Source of the DNA: Pegoplata infirma
Taxonomy: Eukaryota > Arthropoda > Insecta > Diptera > Anthomyiidae
Length of the DNA stretch: 64,000 nt
Assembly (NCBI GenBank): GCA_963921195.1
Contig: OY992536.1
Coordinates: forward strand, 324,029,038 to 324,093,037
Direction of reading: 5' to 3'
Positions 21,438 through 32,832 of this stretch are shown here, piece after piece (the stretch's first letter is position 1; each line of letters begins with the position of its first letter). The position numbers and the translations under genes were made by a program. Below the pieces are notes generated by a model. The model saw only the letters and a list, made by a program, of their open reading frames with translations, made no database searches and had not been told where the DNA came from.

Positions 21438-24254
21438 CAGAGCTCCCTATTACTCGAGTAGTCGAGCTACTCGAGCAGCTCGAGTAGCTCGTCAATTACT
21501 CGAGCAGCTCGAGTAGTAAAACACACATTTTTTTTATATTTAAACTCCTGTAAAACATAAACTATTATAGCTATTTTAAAAATTTTTACATTTTTGGAAT
21601 GCTATGCTTCCAAAAAATATATATAATAAATATCAAATTAATAGGATTATCGTAGTGGCTTTGCTAAACTACTACTCGAAAAAGATCGGCGAGTTTTCAT
21701 ACAAATGTATGAAAATCCGCCCTCCTTTAAACTTTAATATCAAATTATGAGAATATTTTCAAAAAAACATGTCATTATTTTTTACCAATTATGATCACAT
21801 ATACGATTAGAATACTTCCTTCAAAATTCAACTCATTTCTACAAAAAATGTGGCATTGACGATCTGCTACTCGAAAAAGATCGGACGCTTTCCATACAAA
21901 TTTATGAAAATCAATAGAATTTAGTTCTTTGAGTAGAAAAACACACAGTTTTTATCTTTGAACTCCTGTAAAACAAAAACTATTATACCGATTTTTAAAG
22001 TTTTTATATTTTTGAAATGGTATTGTTTCAAAGATTTAAAATAATAAATACCAAATTAATAGGATTATCGTAGTGGCTTTGCCACACTACTACTCGAGAA
22101 AGATCGGCGAGTTTCTATACAAATGTATGAAAATCCGACCGCCTTTGAACTATAATCTCAATTTGTAAAAAAAAAATTCGAAATAACATTAAATCATTTT
22201 TAGTCAATTATGATCGCATGTATGATAAGAATACTTCCTCAAAATTTCAACTCATTTTTACCAAAAATGTGTCATTGGCGAAGTACTACTCGAAAAAGAT
22301 CGGACCATTTCCATACAACTGTATTAAAATCAGCCTACTTTTGAACTTTGACGTCACTTTATGAAAATGTTTTCAAGAAAACATAACGTTATTTTTTGCC
22401 AATTATGATCGTATATATGATGAGAATTCCTCCTCAAAATTTTAATTCATTTCTACAAGAAATGTGGCAATAGCGAACTACTACTCGAAAAAGATTGCCC
22501 GCTTTCCATAATAATGTATGAAAATCTGCCCTTATTCCAATTTAAATGTTTAATTATGAAAATATTTTCAAAAAACCATACATTATTTTTTACCAATTAT
22601 GATCACATATACGATAAGAATACTTCCTCGAAATTTCAACTCATTTCAACAAAAAATTTGGCATTGGCGAACTACTACTCGATTCAGATAAGCCGCTTTT
22701 TATACAAATGTTTGAAAACCAGCACTTGTTTGAAGTTTAATTTCATTTATGAAAATCTTTTTAGACCACTAAATTTATTTTTTTACATATTATAATTGCA
22801 ATGATAATATCACTTCTTAAATCATTATTTTAATTTTGACATAATTTACCTGTTGTGAATTTTTTAACCCAAATTGTTTTATTACCTAAAATTTCCCATT
22901 TATAATGTACCGAACATTTTTTTTTTTCATTTTACCTTTTAGTGCAATATTTATAGGCAGTGTTTTAAAAATGGCACAGCAAAAGATTTTTCAACCTAAT
23001 AAAAGAACACGTGGTCTCAGCAAATTTTACTGCCATGGATTTTCCAAATATTTGTTTATGACTCCTTTCATAAAAAAACAATTATCTTTAACATGTTTAC
23101 GTAATTTATTTAAATTTTTTTTTTGTTTAAATTTTACTGAAGTTATCTAGTCTATGAATGGAAAGCGGCCGATCTTTTTCGAGTAGTAGGTCGACAATGC
23201 CACATTTTTTGTAGAAATGAATTTAAATTTTGAGAAAGTATTCTTATCATTTATGCGATCATATTTGGCAAAAAAATAACTTTATGTTTTCGTGAAAACA
23301 TTTTTACAAATTGACATTAAAGTTCAAAAGAGGGCATATTTTCATACATTTGTATGAAAATGGGCCGATCTTTTTCGAGTAGTAGTTCGCCAATACCACA
23401 TTTTTGGTAGAAATGAGTTGAAATTTCGATGAAGTATTCTTATCATATATGCGATCATAATTGGTAAAAAATTATTTCATCTTTTCTTGAAAATTTTGTC
23501 ACAATTTGACATTAAAGTTCACAGGAGGTCGGATTTTCATACATTTGTATAGAAACTCGCCGATCTTTTTCGAGTAGTAGCGTGGCAAAGCCACTTTAAT
23601 AATCCTATTAACTTGATATTTATCATGTTTATTCTTTGGAACCATACCATTTCAAAAATGTAAAAATTGTAAAAATCGGTATAATAGTTTTTGTTTTACA
23701 GAAGCTCAAAGATAAAAACTGTGTGTTTTACTACTCAAAGAAATAAATTCTACTGATTTTCATAAATTTGTATGGAAAGCGTCCGATCTTTTTCGAGTAG
23801 TAGATCGCCAACGTCACATTTTTTGTAGAAATGAGTTGAAATTTCGAGGAAGTATTCTTATCGTATATGCGATCATAATTGGTAAAAAATAATGACATGT
23901 TTTTTTGAAAATATTATCATAATTTGATATTAAAGTTTAAAGGAGGGCGGATTTTCATACATTTGTATGAAAACTCGTTGATCTTTTTCGAGTAGTAGTT
24001 TAGCAAAGCCACTACGATAATCTTATTAATTTGATATTTATTATGTATATTCTTTGGAAGCATAGCATTCCAAAAATGTAAAAATTTTGAAAATATCTAT
24101 AATAGTTTTTGTTTTACAGGAGTTTAAATTTAAAAAATGTGTGTTTAACTACTCGAGCTACTCGAGCTGCTCGAGTAATTGACGAGCTACTCGAGCTGCT
24201 CGTGTAACCAGCTACTCGATTACTCGAGCTACTCGAGTAAAAGCGTAGGCTCTG
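21438..24254. mobile_element. 2.8-kb foldback hAT-like element
   Basis: Ends CAGAGCTCCC and (inverted) CAGAGCCTAC lead into CTACTCGAG-rich termini. Perfect 8-bp TSD GTTTTAAT (21430-21437, 24255-24262). Each arm is a tandem series of about 195-220-bp units marked by CTACTCGAAAAAGATCGG: six in the left arm (about 21669, 21869, 22087, 22285, 22479, 22673) and five inverted in the right arm (about 23168, 23366, 23561, 23785, 23981). The centre, about 22760-23150, is unique with no transposase. Confidence 0.92.
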
Positions 24255-25025
24255 GTTTTAATTGATAGTAGCGAAACCAACTTCTGTTTTTTGTCCCGTG
24301 CGAATGGTTGTGTTCTTTGGTATTATCTCGAAAACTTGAAACAATTTCCAAAATCAACCTGAGCAACAATTATAGAGCTAGTTAAGAGCTGTAAATTTCC
24401 CCTTATGTCAAGATAAAAATTCTTTTTATTTTGACTTTTATTTCAACTTAAATGTGTTCAACGGTCACGTTCGACATGATGGAATTGCCCATATACAAAA
24501 AACTTTAAACTAAACGAGAATTCAAAAAACTATGAGAGTTTAAAAAAATTTTTAAAAAAACTATTAAATTTGTATTAAAATTTTTACTTAAATTGTTTTT
24601 AAAATTTTTAAGTAAATTTTTAATTGTGTCAATTAAAAAATTACTCAATTTTTAAACAAGTGATTACTCAAATTTTTTCCTCCATTTTTTTCTGTGAGGT
24701 GTCTCCAACAAACGATTTAATAGTATTGAGTAAACTTTTAATAAAAAATTATAAAATGTATAACAAAAAATTTGAGTAAATTTTTAATTGTCACAATTAA
24801 AACTTAACTCAAATCTTTTTTTTTTATTTTTTTTAATTAAGTTTTTAATTGTGTCTAGTGAAAATTAAGTTTTTAATTGTGTCTAATGAAAAAAAAAAGT
24901 TTCACATTAATTTTTTTACAAAAAAAAAAAGTAAACCTTGACAAAATATGTATTATTTATATCTTAAAGACATATAAAAATGTCATAAAAATTATTTCAA
25001 ACCTTTATATACATATACATACAAA

Positions 25026-25540
25026 CAAGTAAAAAAGTTAAATTCGGCTTTGCCGAATGTTGTGATACCCTCCACAATTTGAAAAAGATTATTCCAAAAA
25101 CTTTTTTTTTAAAGAAAATAATTTTTCAAAAAAAAAAAAAATTCCGCGAAAAAAAAATTGACAAAAAAAATCCGCGATTTTTTCTTTTTTTGTCAAAAAA
25201 TATTTGTTTGTAGTTGTTAAAATACCATTTGGTATTCAATTATGTTCACATATGTCAACCAGCAGCCGAATTAACCCATTTTGATCCTCTGTTCGATTTT
25301 TCGAACAGTAGAGAACACCGTTTTCAAAAAAATATTTATGTATGAAAGAGCTGGAATTTCGCGTGAATGTGGTTATGAATGTTAAGTCTCTTCTTTCTGC
25401 AACACATATATTAATAGTTACCGACGGTGATTTAATATATACAATTTTTGCTTTAAAAGAGTTATTTTTGTTGGAAAACAGATTTCGGACCTTCATAATA
25501 GTACTTCTCATATAACTTGGGAAATATATCAAATATTATG
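25026..25540 (-). mobile_element. family C Helitron-like copy, 5' truncated
   Basis: Reverse orientation: AAATTCGGCTTTGCCGAAT hairpin, GATACCCTCCAC, then sequence matching the interior of the copy at 58662-59303. Confidence 0.6.
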
Positions 25541-26088
25541 TCTGGTTTAATGTTTGATTGACCAACGATGATTCTCTAAAGTCTGCTGAAGATTCCTTAA
25601 GTGGGGATGAAACTGATCAGTACAGACATACTATGAGATAGTAACTTTTTTAAAGCAATAAATTAAAAATACTCTATTATGACAATATCATAAATAGAAA
25701 TATTTTTGGGCCTCGAACTAGAATAAAACTCTAATCGAATATATATATTTATTTAATTATTTACTTAATTTTTTTTTACCTTTGGTTAAAATTTAAATAG
25801 CATCAATTAAAAAATTACTCAAACTTTTTATATTAAATTTAAACAACTAACCTTTTAAGCTTTATTGTAACACAGTGGAATATACAATTTGATTTTCCAC
25901 AATTTAAATACACAATTCCACAATTAAAACAAAAATATTTTACAGAATATTTTTATATTTTCAAAGAATTTTTACGCTCCAAAAAATGTTCACAAAACTT
26001 GAACAATGCATTACTTTGTAGATCTGCAAAAAGCTCTTTATTGCTTTGGTATGTTAAACTGTTAATTTAACATTTTATACCCTTCAAC
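25541..26088. other. intergenic, nothing recognised
   Basis: AT-rich, with one more TCAATTAAAAAATTACTC fragment near 25803. Confidence 0.4.
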
Positions 26089-26381
26089 CACAGTATTGCT
26101 ATATACTCTCTTTGTCATTCCGTTTGTAATGTACTTAAATGTGGCATAGGACGCAAAAGTGTTAAACGAATACGCCTTGTGGCGTATTGGGACAGAGAAA
26201 AAAGTTTTCCCTTTTTAATTGTGTCAATTAAAAATTTACTCAATTTTTTTTTCAAACATTTAATAAATATTTATTAAAAATTTGCTTCATATTATTAAAT
26301 CGTTTCCTGGTGCAAAATTGAGTAATTTTTTACTAAATAGTATTAAAAATTTACTCAAATATTTTTTTATTTTTTCTGTGT
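26089..26381. mobile_element. family B Helitron fragment cut by a CACAG-family MITE
   Basis: 26089-26190 matches a family B start (ACCCTTCAACCACAGTATT, TTTGTCATTCCGTTTGTAA). From about 26194 CAGAGAAAAAAG to TTTTTTCTGTG (26381) is a short relative of the 19143-24696 ends. Confidence 0.5.
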
Positions 26382-26781
26382 ATTTTGACGTGAAAAGAAT
26401 TTAGATTCAAAATGTAGCCGTCAGACGATTGTTGGTAATGCGTGTTATGGATCGTGTGCAAAAATTGGAACTTAATGTAACTGTACGCTAAAAAAGGGCC
26501 AATTTGGTCTGCAGATAAAACCCTAGGGCACACCCAAACCGCAAAAAATATTGGTTTCTATAAATGGCAATTGCTAGTTCTAATGAAGCTTTATCCCAAA
26601 ACTGTATGGCATTCCAAAATGTTTAAGATTATGGATTTAATGCATCTTTTAAAATTTTTATATCAGAAATTGCATCACTTTTCAAAATTCACAACTTTAT
26701 AAAATTTGGTGCGTGAAGTTTTTTTTTTTCACGATCGCAAGAAAGTGAAATAACAGTTCTTAATGTTAGTTATTTTTTATG
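26382..26781. other. intergenic, nothing recognised
   Basis: AT-rich; weak similarity around 26560-26620 to 2485-2590 suggests old repeat. Confidence 0.35.
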
Positions 26782-26789
26782 TTCTACAC

Positions 26790-27686
26790 CAGCGGTTACC
26801 AACCTATGGTACGCGTACCACTAGGGGGTACGCGAAACTGTCCGCGGGGGTACGCAAAATTTTAGTAATTTTGACATTTGTTTTAGATTAACCTTTCAAT
26901 GCTGATTCCGCATCTGGCTTCCAAAGTTTTCCATAACGTCAGGTTTTTAAGAAAGTTGAGGTCAAAGTTTACAAAAAAACGTATTTTTGTGCAATTTAGA
27001 GAGCATTTTTGCGATATTTGAAACCTGACCACTTGTTTTCGATTAACCTTTCGATGCTGATTCCGAATATGGTTCCCAAATTTTTCTAAGATGTCAGGTT
27101 TTTGAGACAATGTATGTCAAAGTTCTCAAAAAATGTGTTTTTGGGCATTTTTGAGACAGTTTCTGATAGAGTGGAAATTTCGGTACCATTTTGTTAAGCT
27201 CAAACTGTCCTTTCATTGTACATAAAAACGGGGGTGTTTCATTCGAAAAGTCACGAATTTGTTGATCTGCCCTTGTATTAAAAAAAATGAAGAAAAATCA
27301 AAAACATTTTATTTCCGCCCTCTGTGATGTGATTTTGGAACTTTTTTTAAGAGTTCAAAAACGTCCGTTGTTTAAAACTGGTGAAATCAGATTTACAAAA
27401 TTTTCAGCTGTTATTGCTCTGCACAAAAATCAGCTCAAAATCAGCGTTTTCAGATGAATTGAACCACCCCAAGGAGCGAACATTTTTCCCAAAAAATACC
27501 ACCATTATTTTGATCTCCCCTAAAGCCTTCGAAAAAATGATAATACCCGCAGATCAAAAATTTCAAAATTAACTCTAATATTTATATGAGAAATTTTTTA
27601 ACGAAAACAAAAAACTCGCTAGGGGGTACGCGGCTGATAAAATTTAAAATTAGGGGTACGCGAGCCAAAAAGGTTGGTAACCGCTG
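26790..27686. mobile_element. hAT-like element with CAGCGGTTACCAACC ends
   Basis: Inverted ends CAGCGGTTACCAACC / GGTTGGTAACCGCTG (perfect 15 bp) with GGTACGCG subterminal repeats. Perfect 8-bp TSD TTCTACAC (26782-26789, 27687-27694). Ends of the type CAGnGGTTnnCAACC are widespread in animal hATs. No intact transposase. Confidence 0.95.
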
Positions 27687-27755
27687 TTCTACACGATTCA
27701 GAGGATGGAGGTTGCATATTTGCAAAAAATGCAAAAAGGACTAACCCTAATGGTT

Positions 27756-28011
27756 ATATCTGTCATTTACTTGTATAGTGGCATAATACAAAAAATTTTG
27801 TTTTGCAGAAAACGCGATTAAAGTTTACAATGGTTTTTTACGTAAAAAAGGCCGGTACATAGAAAATGTATTATTGACGTGTTCTCTTTCGAAACTGTGA
27901 AAAGATATTAATACGAATTTTTGACACAATATAACGAATAATTCTGTTTCATTTACTCTAAAATCACGGTGGTTTTTGAGTTGTGCCACTATGCAAGTAA
28001 ATGAGAGATAT
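27756..28011. mobile_element. MITE with TTTACTTGTATAGTG ends, copy 1
   Basis: Left ATATCTGTCATTTACTTG and right CAAGTAAATGAGAGATAT are inverted; a second copy lies at 49686-49960 and a 3' remnant at 29727-29760. Confidence 0.75.
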
Positions 28012-28440
28012 GAAATTCGAATATAATATTTTCAAAAAAAAAAAATAATAATTATAACAAAAAAAGCAAAAGAGGGTTAAAGATTAAGAATTGCTGATAA
28101 ATAAATCCACACTAATAACTTAATATGTTTGACAACAATCACAAACAAGTAAAAAAATAACATCTATATTGTTTCAAAATTAAAATAATTCGAAATACCA
28201 AAAATAAATTATGCAAACTAAAATTCATTATAGAAGCCGATAAGATTAACCCACAGTTTCTGTAACACGAACGTCATTCGTTCGTGCCGAATTTGTGTGT
28301 ATTTTGTTATTGTAACAAAAAAAAAATACATAAAAATTCGACGCAGACGAATGGCGTTCGCATTACAGAAAGTGGGGTAAGTGTCCAATACTATCATCAA
28401 CTAACCAACAAACCAAATATTAAAGCAGAAAGATACATAC
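28012..28440 (+). repeat. segment duplicated at 29761-30030
   Basis: GGGTTAAAGATTAAGAATTG through GCCGATAAGATTAA occurs in both places (here to 28249, second copy to about 30001). Only the first copy carries the 128-bp insertion at 28250. Both are preceded by the same MITE end, so the duplicated unit is itself likely part of a repeat. Confidence 0.8.
28250..28377. mobile_element. PIF/Harbinger-like MITE with TAA duplication
   Basis: Inverted ends CCCACAGTTTCTGTAACACG / inward CCCCACTTTCTGTAATGCG. TAA flanks both sides (28247-28249, 28378-28380). The second copy of the host segment (30001) has GATTAAGTGTCC, the empty site. A 3-bp TAA TSD is the usual mark of PIF/Harbinger. Confidence 0.85.
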
Positions 28441-28447
28441 TGATTAC

Positions 28448-28955
28448 TAGGGATGAGATTTCCATGCAAATGCATGTTTTTTGTCGATAGTTACCACTTA
28501 TCTTTTCAAATCAAACAATTTGTGTTAAAATGGCATCGATTTGTTTTTGCATATTTTTGCATATTTTGGTGAAAATGCATATTTTTGCATATTTTGGTTT
28601 AAAATGCATATTTTGTGCATATTTTCAACTTTTAAGTGGATATTTTCGCATATTTTAGCTTAGATTAGCAAAAACACATATTGAAATTTATTTGTTTCAA
28701 AAACTACCTAAAATTTTTAAAAATTATTTTGAAAATAAAAAAAAATATTTTTTTTTTCTTTTTAAATGGTACTATTTAAACACGGCGTTATTTTTTACTT
28801 TTTAAGAAGTTTTTCCTATGAAAACAAGATTTTTATTGCACACATTTTATTTTTAAGTGCATATTTTTAGGTTTTTTAATGCACATTTTGAATTTTTTAG
28901 AGCATATTTTAAGCGCATATTTTCGATTTTATAGTGCATGAAAATCTAATCCCTA
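28448..28955. mobile_element. hAT-like MITE, TAGGGATG ends, copy 2
   Basis: Inverted relative of 20041-21023 without the nested insertion. Perfect 8-bp TSD CTGATTAC (28440-28447, 28956-28963). Confidence 0.93.
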
Positions 28956-29129
28956 CTGATTACCCTCTATAATCCTGTATGCATTTGTTTTTGTCGCAAA
29001 TATTTCTATTCACGTTATAATAACCTATTAGGGGTATTAACCATGGCGTGCTAAACATTTTTTTCAAATTTTGATTGATTTTTATTAAAAAATCAAAATT
29101 GTTTTATTCGACCTTTAGAATATTATATT

Positions 29130-29420
29130 TAGAGTAGGTTTATTCTAGCTCGAGGTCAGTATTTCCTTTACTAATTCAGACTATGATATTCTCATAGAAT
29201 AATTTCCAAGAAAATAATTTTTCTGTTTTAAATTTATTGATGTTTTTGTTTTTATTTTGGCTAAATAATCTTGACAATGGAATCTGACAAATCCCGAAAC
29301 ATGTGTCGATTAAGTCTTGCAAAAAATGACCAACATAAATAAATTTACAACAGAAAAATAATTTTCTAGAAAATTATTTTATGAGAATATCATAGTTTTA
29401 ATTAGTAAACCTACTCAAAA
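29130..29420. repeat. palindromic element with CCGAAACATGT core
   Basis: Arms containing ATGATATTCTCATAGAATAA and its complement surround GACAATGGAATCTGACAAATC and CCGAAACATGTGTCG. The layout recalls terminal regions of Penelope-like elements. Weak. Confidence 0.45.
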
Positions 29421-30059
29421 TAAATTGAATATTTCTAAAAAGTATTTAAAAATTTCTGAAATATAGTTGGAAATTTCTTCAATACAAATTGTATTTTCTG
29501 AAAAAGAATTGGAAATGGTGATATACAGTACCAAATTCTTGAAACGCCGACATTCTCTGCTGGCCGTTATCGAAGTTGTTTGTCTTATTTTGCAAAAAAC
29601 TGAACAACCGGTTCAACGGGTTTGTTTGTCAATTAAAAAAACCGAAAACGGTTTTTTTAAAAATGCTGATTTTCGAACTATTCGAAAACCGGTTTTTAAA
29701 AAACGGCGAATAATTGAACACCCTAGTTATGACACTATGCAAGTAAAGGAGCGATATGAAACTCGAATATGGTACATATTTAAAAAAAAAAATTATAATA
29801 AAAAACGCAACAAAGGGTTAAAGATTAAGAATTGCTGATAAATAAATCCACACTAACAACTTAATATGTTTGAAAACAATCCCAAATAAGTAAAATAACA
29901 TCGATATTGTTTTAATAATTGTTTCAAAATTGAAATCAATTTGAAAGACCAAAAATAAATTATGCAAACTAAAATCCATTATAAAAGCCGATAAGATTAA
30001 GTGTCCAATATGGACAGTTTGATAAGAAATCCGCTAGATACGAAACAAGAGTAATAAAA

Positions 30060-31423
30060 ACAGAGTAGCAAAAATGTTGTTTAAGACCCCCCTCTTAATC
30101 AAAGCACACGTACATACAAACAAAAAAGAAAATAACGAACTTTGTATCCTTTAAAGCTTTTTTATCTTAAATCCTTTCTAAAGCTTTGAAACCAAAGAAT
30201 ACCTACAATTTTTTACTTTTTTACATTTTTCAAATATAGACAACATAAGATGGACAAGGTCAAGGACGTCCTTAAAGCAGACATACACATAAATTGCTTT
30301 CGTTGGCAAACGCATAAAGGGCGCGCAAGGACTATAGAAACGTAACGTTATAGAACAGAAAGGATAATAATGTAATGAAATGAATGCTCTTAATGATAAG
30401 CAGGAAGTGAATAAATAATGGTGAAAATTTAAATAAATCAAGAAGTTGAAATAATAATAAAAATCCACATAAACATGCAAAGGCAAACTTAGAATTTCAA
30501 TATAGAAAGAAGTATAATAAATCACATAATGAAATGGTTTTTCGTTTTCGATTATTTATTGCTGGTTTACCTCTGCATGTGGCGGTTGAGGACTTACAAG
30601 ATGTATAATATCCGTCATGATTTTAATTTCTTTTGTATTACAGCTTCAACAGAAATTCCTTCTACAGCCTCTATTGTTAATTGTGGATTTGGCAACTAAT
30701 CGAGTCGCGTGCTAGATTTTCTTAAATTAAACAAATAAAAATTTCACAGATGAATTAATTTTCTATTTAGAATCTAGTTTTTTTATATATTTTTTATATT
30801 TTTTCGTAATCACACCTTTGGAATATAGAACCGTTTCACTAAATTGACTACAAACAACTGAATAATGATGGTAATTAGTAGTAGTAGCAGCAGCAGCAGC
30901 AGTTTTCGAGTAATAAACATGTGGAAATCTGAGTACAATGTGCCAAACAAGAGCTTGTTTAGTTTTATCAACAACAAATTTGCAAAGTATTTGTTATTGT
31001 AAATAAACCTACACCAAACCCCTCCCCCACTTCCGTAGATTACATATACCACAACAAATTCTCAATTGACATCTTTATCAAATATGAGTGTGTATCAGAG
31101 ATGATATCGAACGTACATTTGTACCAGTGGATGAGATTTTTAAACTCTGACAGATAAAAGCTTTTTGATGACATAAGGAATAAACCGTAACTAAAATAAC
31201 TAATGGCGTTTTCTTTTCTGAAACAAAATGGTGCACCCTTAAATAGTATCATTTGTAAAATGTAGCCACAACCCTTTCAATGTGTTGCCAGTTTTGTGAT
31301 TACAAAAAAATAAAAAATTCAGAAAATTTTTCTTTCAACCAAAACAATCAGCTGTTTTTATAAGGTAGCTTTACTACCCCGTCATTTCATGAAAGTGTGA
31401 AAAGTGTGACATTTTTAAACTTT
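30060..31423. other. largely unique intergenic sequence
   Basis: No convincing gene. A triplet microsatellite (GTA)n(GCA)n lies at about 30873-30901. A possible splice acceptor at 30644 is followed by a short frame and a poly(A)-like AAATAAAA near 30733, which is too little to call a gene. Confidence 0.4.
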
Positions 31424-31802
31424 AGGTTAGCTTAGGGTGGCGGTGCCAGATCGACACTCCGCATAGACCAATTGGTCCATAGCGATACCATATCGTTGTA
31501 AACTAAAAACATTGACCTTCATTGCGAATTGATTTAAACCTCTCAGCTCTATACTCGTAATTTCCTCCAAAGTCTCAAACTGTGAACTTCCTATAATTAA
31601 TAGTCGAGTTCGTGCCAAAGCCAGGCAGTGACACAGAATGTGTTCAATGGTCTCCTCAACGCCTGGTGTCTCGCACCTTTTGCAGCTTGCGTCCGTAATA
31701 AGATTCATGTTTTTGGCATGTTTCCCGACAAGACAGTGTCTATTCTCGTAAGTGTAATTAAGAATTTAGTCCTTCCTATATCATAGCTTGGCCACAAAAT
31801 TC

Positions 31803-32391
31803 GGTGACATGACATAACCCCCACGGACATAATCCCCATTTTCGTTATGGGGATTATGACCAAATTCATTTCGGTCATAATCCCCATAATGGTAGTGGGG
31901 ACTATGACCGAAAATAATTTGGACATAATCCCAATAAAAAACGGACATAATTCCCAGATTTGTGGGGATAATGACCACATAACAAATGGCCATAATCCCC
32001 ATTACAGGGATTATGTCCACTATACTAGTTGGTCATAATCCCAAAAATTGTATTTTTTTTTTGTCTTAAAAGTTTTTCTGCGTAACCGGCCTTCGGCCGG
32101 GCTTAGGGATTACAAACTCCATGCATTAAACCCACCCTCTCCGCAAAAAACGGGGACTATGACCGAAATTTCTTTGGACTTAGTCACCATAATATGAATG
32201 GGGATTATGACCGAATAATTTTCGGTCGTAATCCCAACAGGGAAGGGACATAATCCCCATTGGGATTATGACCGTTTTAGGAACGGTCATAGTCCCCACA
32301 ACTATTATGGGGGTTATGTCCGTGATGAATTCGGCCATAATCCCCATTTCCGTTATGGGGGTAATGTCCGTGGGGATTATGTCCTGTCACC
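31803..32391. mobile_element. modular foldback element with 9-bp target duplication (MULE-like)
   Basis: Ends GGTGACATGACATAACCCCC and inward GGTGACAGGACATAATCCCC; perfect 9-bp TSD ACAAAATTC (31794-31802, 32392-32400) within the dead LINE. The body is about twenty alternating copies of GGNCATAATCCCCAT and its complement, around a centre with CCGGCCTTCGGCCGG. A 9-bp TSD is typical of Mutator-like elements; no transposase is present. Confidence 0.88.
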
Positions 32392-32832
32392 ACAAAATTC
32401 TGAGTATACGACAGTAAGTGAATTTTCCTTTGTCATAAATTCCACGGCTTTTGATATAGTAGCTATCTCAGCCTGAAAGATACTCGAGTCTACGGGTAAT
32501 TTAAAAGATAAGTGTTGGTCTAGTTCTAGTATCGTGAAACCAGCTTCCACACCATGCGATTGCATCGATCCATCAGTAAAGATATTTATTGAGTTTGCAG
32601 GAGGGCCCTGCCAGATCGACCAGAAATCTCGATCCGGAAATCTAACTTCTTATTTCCGGTCGAAAAATAATTTGGGCACTGCGTAATCAGAGTCATACGG
32701 TCTTTATTGGCAATGTTACTGTGTCCAAAGTTGCGATACTTGAACCAATTTGACTCTTTGAGCCTGACACAAGCTTTGTAAGCCATGCCTTTTTCAAAGA
32801 GATCAATTGGTAGTAAGTGCATTAAACCGTCG

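Larger units (their letters stand above)
19417..24492. mobile_element. possible intermediate element with TGTCCCGTGCGACA motifs
   Basis: ATGGGCACTTCCACC at the left faces GGAATTGCCCATAT at the right. The motif TGTCCCGTGCGACA or a close variant occurs at about 19762, 19926, 21281, 24293 and 24466, always within these limits. Ends and TSD are uncertain. Confidence 0.35.
19143..24696. mobile_element. 5'-CACAG-ended composite element carrying nested hATs
   Basis: Left end CACAGAAAAAATAAAAAAAT leads to TTTGAGTAAATTTTTAATTG; the right end is inverted, finishing ACTCAAATTTTTT...TCTGTG. AG flanks both ends. The TTTTTAATTGTG/TCAATTAAAAATTT subterminal palindrome recurs at 26205-26240. Most of its 5.5 kb is later insertions. 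Confidence 0.5.

Noticed and set aside
29467..29838. 123-codon reading frame
   Set aside because: It crosses repeated sequence (a MITE end and the duplicated segment) and shows no domain.
30541..30740. Possible last exon of an unknown gene (acceptor at 30644, short frame, A-rich end)
   Set aside because: Only about 17 codons with no recognisable content, and the implied intron of about 41 bases from the upstream frame is too short for a fly.
31705..32038. Reading frames rich in Ile, Met and Gly on both strands
   Set aside because: Translations of the repeated CATAATCCCCAT module.
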